The position numbers were made by a program, and so were the translations under genes. The notes under the pieces were generated by a model that was given only the letters and a program-made list of their open reading frames with translations, searched no databases and had not been told where the DNA came from. A stretch of 64,000 nucleotides of DNA from Raphanus sativus (lineage: Eukaryota > Streptophyta > Magnoliopsida > Brassicales > Brassicaceae), in contig NC_079514.1 in NCBI RefSeq assembly GCF_000801105.2, positions 1,922,001 through 1,986,000 on the forward strand, in the 5' to 3' direction. Shown here one piece after another: positions 1 through 10,964 of this stretch (the first letter of the stretch is position 1; each line of letters opens with the position of its first letter).

Positions 1-52
1 CAACTATCGTCTTCTTCGATCGCATTGACTTGTCCGTATAGCTGATTGTTTA

Positions 53-1219
53 ATGGCGAATCAAGGAGCAAAGAAGCGGAAGGATGAGAACGCTCGGCAC
101 ATGGCCAAGCTCCGTCGTATCATCATCGCTTGCAACGTAACTCCCCCTCTTTCTCCTGATTTTCTCACCTAATTGAGAACTTAAATCTGTAAACTTTCGA
201 TGTAATTAGATACGTTTCTTCGTAAAGTTTCGATTTTTATGTCGGGATCTGATTGGTTTATGCGATATATGTGTGTTGGTATCATCACACAGGTTGTGTA
301 CGTGATAGTGAGGATGCTAATTTTCATTCGAGCTTTACATGGAAGCATTGGATTGGTCTTGTGGTGACGTCGATAGGTTACGGTGTTCCTTATAAGTTTC
401 TCGATGGGATGGCGAAGCCTAGTGTTAGCGACGATGGTGAGCTTATTGATGGTGGGTTTGACATGAGCACTGGTGGTATTTGTGGGTACGTTTTTTGTTC
501 TCTTACAGAAAAGTGTCTGCCTTTTTTTGTCTCAGTGTTGTGATTAGTTTCTTTCTCGAAAGCCAATAGCTTTTGTCCGTTGATTGGTCTGTTCTTTAGT
601 CAGGAGTAAGTGTAAAGAGGAGTGTTTGAAATGTGATGTGTGTCAGCCACCATTTTTTAGAAAAGTATGCTGTTTGATCGAAAATTGCTACGTAATGATC
701 ATCTTTATGGTGGTTATTACAAGCCTAACTAATGATCTCTGGTCCTTGCAGATACTTGCACGATGTGCTCTACATCACTTGCTTTGTGCAGCTTGCATCT
801 ATCATCTCTGGAAAGTTTTGGTACACCTATCTAGTGGTACGCTCATCTGAATTTTTTTTGTAAAATCTGAATACTTACTACTTAGACAAACTATAGATTT
901 TGCAGCTTCTGTTGGAAAGCAATGATGTGATCTTCTTCTTTTTTTTTTTAGATTCCTGCATTTGGAGCGTACAAAGCTTCTGGGTTTATTAAAGGATTCA
1001 TGTCACAAGGTTCAGAGGTAATTCAGTTAGTTTTGAGTACTCTCAAAGTGCTTTTTGAACAAGGGGAACACTTTGGGGCTTTATTAATACAATGGACTGT
1101 GGTTTGTCTCTGTGACTGAACTTTAGGGAGGTGTAGAGGATGAGAAAACTCGCAAAAAGAGGGAGAAGATGGAGAGAAAAGCTTCTAGAGGGCAAGCCGT
1201 CAGGACAAGATCACGATGA
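53..1219 (+). CDS. TMEM208/DUF788 family ER membrane protein (SND2-like), one frameshift
   Basis: Five exons read 53-136, 293-485, 752-836, 952-1017 and 1127-1219, all with GT-AG borders. They would encode about 173 aa. The protein starts MANQGAKKRKDEN, then has hydrophobic segments (VVYVIVRMLIF, IGLVVTSIGYGVPY, a third in exon 3) and a basic tail ending RGQAVRTRSR. This is the DUF788/TMEM208 layout; yeast and animal relatives act in SRP-independent targeting of proteins to the ER. By position it matches Arabidopsis At4g30500. Oddity: in exon 2 the frame VVYVIVRMLIF does not continue into the conserved FHSSFTWKHW, which lies one frame over. A single C appears to be missing near 321-326. Every splice border is intact, so I read this as a sequence error or a very recent lesion. 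The family is clear; whether the copy works is not. Confidence 0.82.
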
Positions 1220-1758
1220 ATTGTGTTTTCATCATCTTTTAGCAACAACTTAACTGTGGGAAAATCTGTCCTCAAAACATACAAAATGCAAATCAACGGG
1301 CAACAACACTCACTCTTGTCTTTGCAAAATCATTTTGTTGTACCGATGTAGCCTGTCTTTACACTGTTTGAATTTAATGGATGTTGTTGATGTTAAGATT
1401 GAAGGTTTTTAGTTATCCTGAGTAAACTCCCTAAGATCATATAGCTGTCTTTACACTATTTGAGTTCATGGATGATTTGTTTAGATGAAACAACTTCTTC
1501 ATAGCTCCTTGACTGTAAGTAAGCAGCTAAGGAGTCAGTACAGAAATGATGAAAAAGAGCTTGGAACTCGAGAGACACCATTTTGTATTTCCTTTCCTTG
1601 AACACAAGTGACTATTTGAGAACACAGAGTATTTGACAATAGCCAAAGGACATGAGACAACAAACAAAACAATCTTTGATGTTATATACACAAAGAAGAA
1701 GCTTCCATGTACTTTGGTATTTATGGTATTGGGTTAGTATATTAATATCAACTGCTGA
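1220..1758. other. Spacer between convergent genes
   Basis: This stretch holds the 3' flanks of the TMEM208-like gene (+) and ATG18B (-). I see no coding sequence or repeat beyond short AT-rich tracts. The phrase 'ctgtctttacactRtttgaRtt' occurs twice (about 1355 and 1447), which suggests a small local duplication. Confidence 0.5.
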
Positions 1759-3881
1759 TTACGGGGTAGAGTTGAACTCACGTTCCAGTGTCCATAACGA
1801 TTCATTCTTGCTATTGATACTCAACGTATACTCCTGGAAATACCCACTATATGTAATCACTGATACAGTCGCCCTGAAAATGAGAAGAAACATGAAAAGA
1901 TCAGACCAAAAGCCTTTTTTCTGCGGTAAAAACAACCGCAGAATTCAAAATGGAGATATCCTAAATATCTTTTACCTAATAGATGTAAACTGAGATGGAG
2001 ATGATGTTCCTTCAAGTTTCTCTATCTTCCTAACCACTGCATAACTGTTAACACACAAGAAAGCAACAGACAATAAACCTCTTTTGAGTTATACATAGCC
2101 TAATAGGTCATTTAGCAAGCGTCCAGAAGAAAAAGCATTCTCACCTTCTAATTCGGAAGGAACTGCATTTTGAAGCACGTGGTGATGCGCTGGGTCTAGT
2201 GCATCACTCACGCTGTCTGGAAGAACTGATCCAAGAAAGCTAGTAGACCTTTTGCTTCTGCAACAAAGAAAACATGAAGAAGAAGAGTCTGACACAGTGT
2301 AAGGGAAGTAAAGAGTGGTGGTTCTTAATCCTCACCTTTGGTTTATGGCCAACATTAAAGAGAGGCATGGATGGAGCCTGAAGAACTCGTCGCAATCAAT
2401 ATATCCGGTAGCTGTGTGGATGGTCCAAAAGAGAGTGAGTATATTGTTGATGGGTATGTTCCTCTCCTGAAACTATATGACTGCAAACACAAGAAAGAAA
2501 CTAAGGACAAGATGTATTGTGTATCCAAAGAGAAACTATTCATTCACCTTAGTTGATTCAGAAACAAGATGGACTCGGATCAGAGTTCCTTGCTCAGATG
2601 CTGTAGCAATATACATTCCATTTGAAGAGAGTGCGATTGCAGCCAATGGAGAACGATGTGCATCAATCTGTAATTGAGTTCAACAATCAAAGTTTGTTAG
2701 TAGTATGCAACTCAAGAACCCCAAATAGTTTGATCAGAAAAAAAATTCAAGTAAACCTCACTGTGAGACTGCAAATCAATGACGTTATACACCAAAACAG
2801 CTCCTTTGGTTGTACTAGCCGGAACAGCTAAGAAGCAGCCTTCAAGACTTGGAGAGAACGCACAGAGACCTGCTCAAAGATACTCTTGTTCACAACTAAC
2901 CAAACCGCTACTACAAAAGTTGATAGAAGGAAACTTCACTTCCTGATGAGCTCTACCTTTGGATTTGGCACGGTGTCGATAGTATCAAGCATAACAAGCG
3001 TATTCAAGTCGTAAACGAATGTTTTCTCCACCAGCACAACAACAAGCCTGATAAGATCATGGATTCACACTTAAAAGACAAACCAAAACAACCTTTTGAT
3101 GTGTAATTAGCAAGTTTTTGGAAACTAACCGTTTCTTGTTCATACGGACAGCAAGTATAGAAGTCAAAAAATTCAGTTCTTTAAGAGGAGAACCCCTTGT
3201 GGTATTGAATAAGCAGAGTCGCCTTGGAGATAGAGAAGCCTGTATATGAAATTTGCCCAAATCATACAAATGAGAGACAACTTGATCAAAAGGTTCAAAA
3301 AAGCACAAACCTGCTCACCAGCTCCAACAAGTGCAAGTAGATCAGAGCTATACAACATCTCAACAATAACAAAAGCTCCAGCAGCTAATATACCAAAACA
3401 TCAAACAAATCAAACTTCAATACATATATCACAAGATCCTATTCAAATTACACTAATTTTTGACAGGGCTTAGTGTCTGCATTACAAGGATGTTTATCTT
3501 CAATATCAGATCATACTTTCAATATCCTAATCGCTCTGAGATTCAATACAAAGAACATAGCCAACATAAAGTTTTAGTCTTTTGATTGATAAAACTTGCC
3601 TCGTTCATAACAGAGTCTGCCTGTAGTTGAATCGAATATTTTGAAGGAATCTCTCGAACTTATCGCAAACCCACTGCAAACAAATGACCGAGCAACCAAC
3701 CAACAACAAAAGGGAAGCTTTTGAGTTACGTTTTCAGAGAAGACCAAGCCAGAAACCAACGAAAAAGGCAGCAATTTCCTGGAAAATCCACTAAAGGAAT
3801 CGAATTTCGATGCCAATCTCACCTGTTATCTTGATTGAAAGATGCACAGTAGATAGAAGATGGAGACGACTGATTCGCCAT
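1759..3881 (-). CDS. ATG18B: ATG18B, PROPPIN/WD40 autophagy protein, two frameshifts
   Basis: ATG18 proteins are seven-bladed beta-propellers that bind PI3P on forming autophagosomes. On the minus strand the start is at 3881 (MANQSSPSSIYCASFNQDN) and the stop at 1759. About ten exons can be read, carrying SGFAIS, AAGAFVIVEMLYSSDLLALV, ASLSPRRLCLFNTT, LVVVLVEKTFVYDLNTL, GLCAFSPSLEGCFLAVP, IDAHRSPLAAIALSSNGMYI, the lipid-binding FRRG (in SYSFRRGTYPS) and a C-terminal block ending ESLWTLEREFNSTP. Two single-base deletions break it: near 2364, where GSIHAS runs into a stop before its donor site, and near 2153, where the exon end no longer matches the phase of the next exon (SYAVVRKIEKLEG). Intron 2 appears to use a GC donor (CGAG/gcaagt). 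The family and orthology to At4g30510 are strong. Function as written is doubtful. Confidence 0.85.
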
Positions 3882-3918
3882 GTCGCCAAATCGTTAAAAG
3901 TCTCTCTCTTTCGTTTAC

Positions 3919-3926
3919 TTTATATA
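3919..3926 (-). promoter_or_regulatory. TATA box of ATG18B
   Basis: On the minus strand the sequence reads TATATAAAG about 40 bases before the ATG18B start codon. Spacing and sequence fit a core promoter with a very short leader. No transcript evidence is available. Confidence 0.4.
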
Positions 3927-3949
3927 AGCTCTGTTTTCGTCTTCCACCT

Positions 3950-4054
3950 CTTGTCCTTACCTTTCAAAACGATGTCGTTACTTCTTCTTTTAACTGTCCT
4001 TGTCCTTACCTCCCAAAACGATGTCGCTTTATTCTTCTTTTTTAACTGTTTTTA
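3950..4054. repeat. Two-copy tandem repeat upstream of ATG18B
   Basis: A unit of about 50 bases occurs twice: tccttaccttTcaaaacgat followed by gtcgttacttcttctttt, then tccttacctcccaaaacgat followed by gtcgctttattcttcttt. Each unit carries an AAAACGATGTCG core. It lies in the ATG18B upstream region. Confidence 0.6.
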
Positions 4055-4466
4055 TTGTTTGAGTGAGGTGAAAATGTTGACTCAGTGATATTGTTGGTTT
4101 GTGATAAGAAACTGAAAGTGACACATGATGGTCAAAGTTAGACAAAAGTTTCAAGGCGTTACTAGAAGAGGACCACCACCACAAGCTAAAGTATGATAAC
4201 AACATAAGCTAAAGTATTGATGCAAATGAGAGACAACATGATCAAAAGAAGAGTCAAAAACAACATCACTCTCATATAGTTTCTGGCTTTGCCACCATAA
4301 ACAACAAGAAGAAAATACATACCAAAAAGAGTGTATATACACATCAACATCACAAACAACATAATCTCAAACTATTAGAGAAAATTTTGCAATCATTCAC
4401 CAAACATATACATGTCTATATTATAAAAAAAACTGTAGAGCTTCTTCATTATAGGTTTGTGTTGTG

Positions 4467-7333
4467 TTATCTTGGACCGGATAATTCCATGGCTAACAAA
4501 TCTAACGGCTGTTGATCATCATCATCATCGAAAGCAGTCGAAGAGCCAAACATTTGATAAGTTGGATCATTGCAATGTCCTTCAAGCCTTGAGGCTGAGG
4601 TAGTAGACAGAGATGAGTTTGTCTTGAAAGAGATGTTGGCATGGTAGAAATGTGAATGGTTATGCGAAGCAGCCCATCTCTCTGCTAAGCCATCACCTTC
4701 CAGCATCAAAACCACTTCAGACATTTTAGGACGGTGAGCTGGAAGATACTGCGTGCATAGCAACGCCACTTGTAACATCTCTCCGACCTCAATCTTATCG
4801 TAGTTTGTCCCTAACTCTCTGTCCACCAGCTCCTCTACTTTCATCTCCTCATGCAACTTCCTCGCCTAAACACAAAGTTACAGTTTGATAAGTAATCAAG
4901 AAAAATGTGATTCTTGATGAGTGTTCTCATCCCTTACCCATTCAAGCATAGCTCCTTTCTGGCTAGCGGTTTTACCAAACTCGAGAGCTCTTAATCCGGT
5001 TATGAGCTCAAGCAAAAGTATACCAAACCCAAACACATCGGTTTCTCAGAAGACTGACCGGTGGAGAGATACTCAGGCGCAATGTGTCCAACCGTGCACG
5101 GACCGCGGTAGTGACATGAGAATCCTCGTGGTTAAGGAGCTTCGCAAGCCCAAAGTCACCAACAACGGCTTCAAAGCACTCGTCTAAGAGAATGTTAGCA
5201 GCTTTGACATCTCTGTGAATGATCTTTGGATCACACTGCTCGTGTAGATACAACAAACCCCTCGCTGCTCCAATAGCAATCCTCTTCCTCATGTTCCAGT
5301 CCAGTGCTGGTTTAGCTACAACAGGTAAAAAAACAAAGTTGGTTTAAGAGCTTTAGTCAGCTGAAAAACGAGACTTAAGAGCTGATGTTGTACTGACATT
5401 TAAGCTTCAAGGCGACGCTGCCATTAGGCATGTAAGGGTAAACAAGAAGCCTTTCACTAGATGTTTTGCAATAACCGATCAACCTAAGCAGATTCCTGTG
5501 AACAGCTAAGCTGATCATCTCCAGCTCGGTTCGAAACTGTGAATCCCCGGTAGTTCCATTAACATCCTTCAACCGTTTCACCGCAACAACAGTCCCGTCT
5601 CCTAGCTTTCCTCTGTAGACATTACCAAACCCTCCAGCGCCGAGGATGCTCTGGAACTGAAACCATCTGTAGACACATGGAGTTCTCTGAACGTGAAGCT
5701 CCTTAGGTTCCCCAGTCCTTGTAGCCCTTCCTCTTGCTTGTCTGCTAAAAAGAAAAAACTTAAAACAATCTTCATGAACCAAAGTAGTATAAAGAACAAA
5801 GCCTCAATTCAACGAACCGTTTAGGTTAAGGATCAGTAGCCTTCTTTGTTTCTTTCGGTACCAACAGAGGAACCCGAGGGCAAGGATTAGTAAAACAACA
5901 AAGCCAAGGCTTACACCGAGCGCTATAGCAAATCTATTAGACCTGCCTCCTACACAAACACACATTCAAATAAATAAATAAAAAATGATTAATGAAAGGA
6001 TCAAATAACAACTGATGCCAAGAAGGAGGATTCTTACCTGATGAGGAGCTTAGAGAAACAGAAAGAGGACTTGGAGTGATTGATCCAGAACAAATCTCAG
6101 GTGGGCTGCTTCTACATATCAAAGGATTCCCAGCAACACTACACTCAACAACAACAAAGCAGAATCAAACAACACTTAGTCCTGATTATTATATTTTTAA
6201 ATCTTAAAACACACAAAGCAAGTGTTGTATTATTACTTGAAAGTCCTGGCTGGGAACTTAGGAACAGGGCCACTGAGGTTGTTGTAAGACAAGTCCCTAA
6301 ATTCCAAAAAAAAAGACAAAACTCAAACACAAAAAGACAAAATCTTTAAAAGAAAATGTAACAGGAAGAGGAAGAAAAGACAAATCTTTATGTATTCTTA
6401 CAAGAAGGTGAGATGAGGGATTTGAGACAAAGAAGCAGGGAAGGGCCCAGACAATGAGTTGTTGTTCAATCTCCTAATTGAATAGAAAAAACAAAACCAA
6501 TTCGTACGAGGTAAAGATGAGTTTACTATGAAACTGATGATGATCAAATCATTAGATGGTGAACAGAGATTTAAAGAAAGAAAGCTCACAGGTATTGAAG
6601 GTTGGTTAGCTGCTCTACTGAAACGGGGATTTCGCCGGAGAATCTGTTGTTGGAGAGATCCAAAGTTTGTAACTTTGGAAGTAAACTGAGCTCCGGTGGG
6701 ATCTTGCCGGAGATGTTGTTGTTCTGCAATGACCTTCACAAACAAAAATAGGAAGCTGAGGTTAGAGAGAGATACAAACAAAAAAAAAGACAAAACAGAA
6801 AAGGGTGGAGGATCCGAGGTTGTCGAAAACATACACTTGTTGGAGATTAGTGAGGTTTCCGATGGACTCAGATAGAGTTCCCGAGAGAGATTGGCTTGGA
6901 GCTCCTCTGGAGAGAGAAAGATTGAGACTTGTTGACGTTAGTGAACTCTATAGAGAAGAACACAAAAACTAAACTCACAGGCCAGTGACGAGGTTGTCGG
7001 AGGAGCAAGTGATCATAGCCCAGCTACAAGGATCAACAGAGAACTCGTCCCAGTTGTTCAAAGCTCCATGAGGATCATGCAGAGAGTTTTTTATATTTAT
7101 TAACGCATCCACTGTTACCATTTTTACACCAAAAAAAAAAGCAAAAGTTAAAATCTTTAAACAAATAGGAACAAAAAGAAACGGTCTTTTAGTGTTGTAA
7201 CGTTTTTTTTACCTTCAGGGTTTCTTGGCTCGGAAGAGAGCGTAGGAGTTGAGAAACAGAGGAAGAACAAGTAGAGGAGATGAAGTTGATTCAAGTTCAA
7301 CATCGTTGTCTTCTTAGTTACCACTACCACCAT
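4467..7333 (-). CDS. CIK3: LRR-II receptor-like kinase CIK3/SARK, three frameshifts
   Basis: Minus strand, eleven exons, about 648 aa expected. The start at 7333 gives [16 protein letters not shown] and a signal peptide. Next come the LRR N-terminal domain ([10 protein letters not shown]), about four LRRs spread over short 72-base-type exons ([26 protein letters not shown]), a Pro-rich spacer, a membrane helix ([15 protein letters not shown] at 5815-5948) and a kinase with [23 protein letters not shown] and DFGLAK. The C-terminal tail ends [12 protein letters not shown]-related CIK proteins act as coreceptors for CLV1-type receptors in meristem and anther signalling. SARK (At4g30520) has also been linked to leaf senescence. 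Three single-base deletions interrupt the kinase: about 5650 (before ILGAGG), about 5096 (VRGTVGH region) and about 5042 (SSEKTDVFG region). Splice sites and flanking residues are otherwise clean. Confidence 0.88.
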
Positions 7334-7559
7334 GGAAGGTTTAGCTAAAGAGAAAGGAAAGAGCAAATACTTCTTTTCTTTTTAAGTTGGGTTTGTGACC
7401 ACAGAACACACATAAGAAAAGAAGAGAAAGGCAAAAGCAAACAAAAGAAGAAGTCTCGGGTCTATCAAAGAAGTGCTTCTTTCTTTCACCCTTCTTTTCA
7501 AATAGTCTCTCTCTCTCTCACCACAGGAGAGGAGAAGAAGGGAAACAACAAGCTGAGAG

Positions 7560-7595
7560 GTTTAAATGGAGGAGAGAGAGAGAGACAGAGAATCA
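7560..7595. repeat. GA-rich microsatellite in CIK3 leader
   Basis: A run of GA repeats (ggaggagagagagagagaca) with a CT run at 7507-7520 lies in the probable 5' untranslated region or promoter of the CIK3-like gene. Such pyrimidine-rich runs on the sense strand are common in plant leaders. Confidence 0.5.
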
Positions 7596-7599
7596 GGGG

Positions 7600-10500
7600 A
7601 AGCTGATACGGACTGTCGGACCCGGGATGGTGGAGGATGCTGGTCTACTCCACACTCTCTTTTCCTAGTTGTCTCCTTTTCTATATTGCTAATTTCCTGT
7701 TTTTTAAATTAAAAAACAATAGGACTACTTTCTTGTATTAAATTTAGTTTTTGATTATTTTTTCGAACTAAAATTGAGTTTTTGATTATTATTTTTACCT
7801 TTTATATTAAATATTTTATTTATTATAATATTTTTAAGATGGATTTTAGATTTTGAGTGAAATAACTAGTTTTTAATGTAAAATAAAAAAACTAATACAC
7901 TAAAAACTATTGGAGTCTACTCATGTGTATATATCTCAGAGATTTGCCCTATTATAGATTTCGATATACATTTTTTGTTGTTCAAAGTTACAAAACTGCA
8001 CTTACTGTAAAATGAAAAAGAAGAAAACATAATTGATGTAATATTGTACTTACCAGTGACAGGCTATAGGACTGATTTTGTAATTCTGAAATTCGCTTCC
8101 CCCTTTATTTTTTTAATGTTTTGTCTTTTTCATATCTTTCTTCCATTTAATGGAAACAATGCTTTTACCACCTAAATTTGAAATTTAATATAGTGATATA
8201 TAGCTATATATTTAATATAAATTTGAAATTTAATATAGTGAAATTTAATATAGTGATATATTGTGTCACTATATTAAATTTAATATATTTTACCACCTAT
8301 CTATCTTTAATATATTGTGGTAAAATATATATTTGATATATTTTACCACCTATCTTTCTTCCACCTAAATTTGAAAATTAATATAGTAATATATTAATGA
8401 TTCACATTTATAGAAATTATTATATAAAAATGTCAAAACGCAATAACATGAGATCATAGTGTGGTAACAAGAGAAACGAGCAACAAGTCAAGATAAAAGC
8501 CTTAATATAGGGATAATCCACAGTTTCCTAATGAGGTGCTATTTATTTGGTGATTTTACACAATTTATGACAAGTCCCTATACGTTTGATTTATTTCTTT
8601 TCTTTGTCAGTCTATTTTCTTTGTCATTATTTTGGCCCTCCTTTTGTATTTTCTTACTTTAATACAACACCCTCCTCTAATAATGACTACATCTTTGTCT
8701 TTCTTTTCCCTATTTTATTACTTTTTCTACCTTTTTCCCCTTTCAATCACGTCTTTCTTTACTGCCAGAACATTCATGACCCCCACGTTTCGAATGTATG
8801 TTTTTAATAAAGTTTTCGTATAAAAATGTTAGAAAATAATCAAGTTTTTTTTAACATGTACATGTACTAACTAATAAATAATCAATCATGCATTGCCCAC
8901 TTACAGTTTCGCACAACAATGCTAACTCGAGGCTAATAAGAAACAAGTTTTTAGAAATTTGCATGTTCTTAATTAGATGTATACTCGTCACATTTTGAAG
9001 TAGTCTATGTACCGAGTACTGAAAATAAGAAGAGGTGGCCAAAATGCCGAATTAGGGTGAGCAATATGAGGTAAGCAACGAGATGCTTTGTAACCAATCA
9101 CCTTATTTTCTCGTCACATATTATCAATGATCCTCTTCCTTTACAACCAAAAAAATGATCCTCTTCCTTATTACATCATGCATGCATCTTTGAAATATAT
9201 ATTCCCTAATTAAATTTATAATCTGTGCCTTACGCATATAATAATAAAAATACTTGGTGGCCTTTTTGTAATCGGTGCATTCACCCCCGAGATATATTGT
9301 TGAATGTTTCACAAGTGATTAAGAATCAGAATCATATTCATTTGGCTGTAACAATTCAGCGGAATTTGTAAGACTTAAAATTCTGGTCTTTCAAGAAAGT
9401 GGAGAAATACTGGATGATGGGACAAATCGAGCTACATATCAACAACATTCTTATGCGTTTTGGCTTCAGTTTCAATCTTCTTCTTCTTTTTGCTGAGCCC
9501 AAAGACCATACATTTTTCTAGGTTGGAATGAGTGAATGAACACTTCAAGATTCTTCCAAAGCAAACTTGAACCGAATGATTTGACTTCTCACTCCTTTGG
9601 AAGGGTCATGTAAAACTACTTGGCTTTTGTTTCAATCTCCTTATATATTTTACAAAATTTTAAGTATAATGTCAAAAGGGGAAATAATTAACATTCATGA
9701 AGGATTATAAAAGTAGATTCATCTTCTCAATAATTTGCACCACAAAGAAAATGTTGGATATTTAAATTCGTCTCTATTTTCTTCAGTAATGTTTGTTTCA
9801 TCTTTTTATCCAGGGGACCATATTCTGATATGCACCAATTATAAAATGCTTTATTTCCATTAAAGATCTTTTAAAAATATTATTTGTTACTTTTTCACCT
9901 TTTATGGTGGCCAATTGTACATGCTTTGTGACTACTAACTTCACAATCTATAAGCATATCTTCATCGTTGTAGCAGATATGTAGCAGAACAGTGTTGATT
10001 GTGCATCCTAACAATGGAACATGAGTCATCAATCATTAATTAATGGATCTTGATGTTATGTTAGTGTTTAAAAAAAGTGGAAAAGTGAAAAACGCTCAAT
10101 TTACCAACTATCAGATTAATTAACAATATCAAAATCCTGAATATTACCTAAATAAATCTTATACTTTTTAATATTTATAAGTAACACTATTAAAACGTGA
10201 ATTGGTCCGGTGACTTGCAATGACCTAAACAAAAACTATGATGAGTTTCGCATTAGGTTCGTAGAACAATCTTTCAAGTAAAACATGTGTTATTTAAGTT
10301 TTGGTTTGCAGATTTAAGTAAAAAGGCTACAAAAAGCAAACAAAGAATATATTGAGAGAGTAAAAAAGTTGAAGTTAATAAAAAAGAGAGAGAGAATGGG
10401 GCAGCAAATCTACGTCGGAGTGCGTTTATTCTTTTCTGATTTCCCCTTGTTCATATGGTCGACCTGATCCTTCCACGTTCTGTATTTTTCTTCAAGTTCC

Positions 10501-10697
10501 TTACTATTTCTTTATTATGGTTTGAGCAAGTGACCGTTGTTATAAACAAACTTAAAATACATGTAGTTTAGAAAATATATTGAATATGGACTGTTATTCT
10601 TGAGTAATTGTTACTAATTAGCAAACAGATATTTTATATTTTATCTTGTACCAATCTAATTAATAGTTTATTTTCATTTTAAAACAATATATTAGAC
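7600..10697. other. AT-rich intergenic region, no gene seen
   Basis: No reading frame here shows family character. The stretch 8160-8400 is a cluster of short AT-rich direct and inverted repeats built on AAATTTAATATAGTGATATA and TTTTACCACCTA. The rest is ordinary AT-rich spacer with homopolymer runs. Confidence 0.5.
8241..8281. repeat. Perfect 16-bp inverted repeat in AT-rich repeat cluster
   Basis: Arm AAATTTAATATAGTGA (8241-8256) is followed after nine bases by its reverse complement (8266-8281). Further copies of the arm sit at about 8185-8240. This could be the remnant of a small MITE. Confidence 0.65.
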
Positions 10698-10707
10698 AAC
10701 AATGGCC

Positions 10708-10954
10708 AGAGCGCTGTCTACTGCGTCTATGGACGGGTGGTTCCGCAGGACAGGTTGTTACATAAGTAACAACCTGTCCTGCGGAACCACCGTCCATAGA
10801 CCCAAGCTCACAGCGCTGCAGCGCACCGACCCCAACCCCTCCATTATGAGTTTTCACTAACTCTATAATTAGGTTGTTGGTGAGGTTCGAACCCCCGACC
10901 TCACCCTTTAACAGCATTCCACAAGACAAGCTGTCACCAATTGACCTGTCAAAA
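10708..10954 (-). mobile_element. tRNA-headed short element ending in a long hairpin, 10-bp TSD
   Basis: The element is flanked by direct repeats AACAATGGCC (10698-10707 and 10955-10964). Read on the minus strand it starts with a tRNA/SINE-like head: an A-box-like GTCAATTGGTGACAGC, then a B-box-like GGTTCGAACCTC about 40 bases later. Instead of a poly(A) tail it ends in a hairpin with arms of 36 and 35 bases (10726-10761 and 10766-10800), a four-base loop and one bulged G. The head and target duplication argue for a SINE-like retroposon. The foldback tail is unusual and could instead mean a MULE-type or foldback element, which also makes 9-10 bp duplications. Confidence 0.6.
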
Positions 10955-10964
10955 AACAATGGCC

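Noticed and set aside
8586..8823. Phe/Tyr-rich open frames resembling membrane proteins
   Set aside because: These come from T-rich sequence; no start context, splicing or homology is recognisable.
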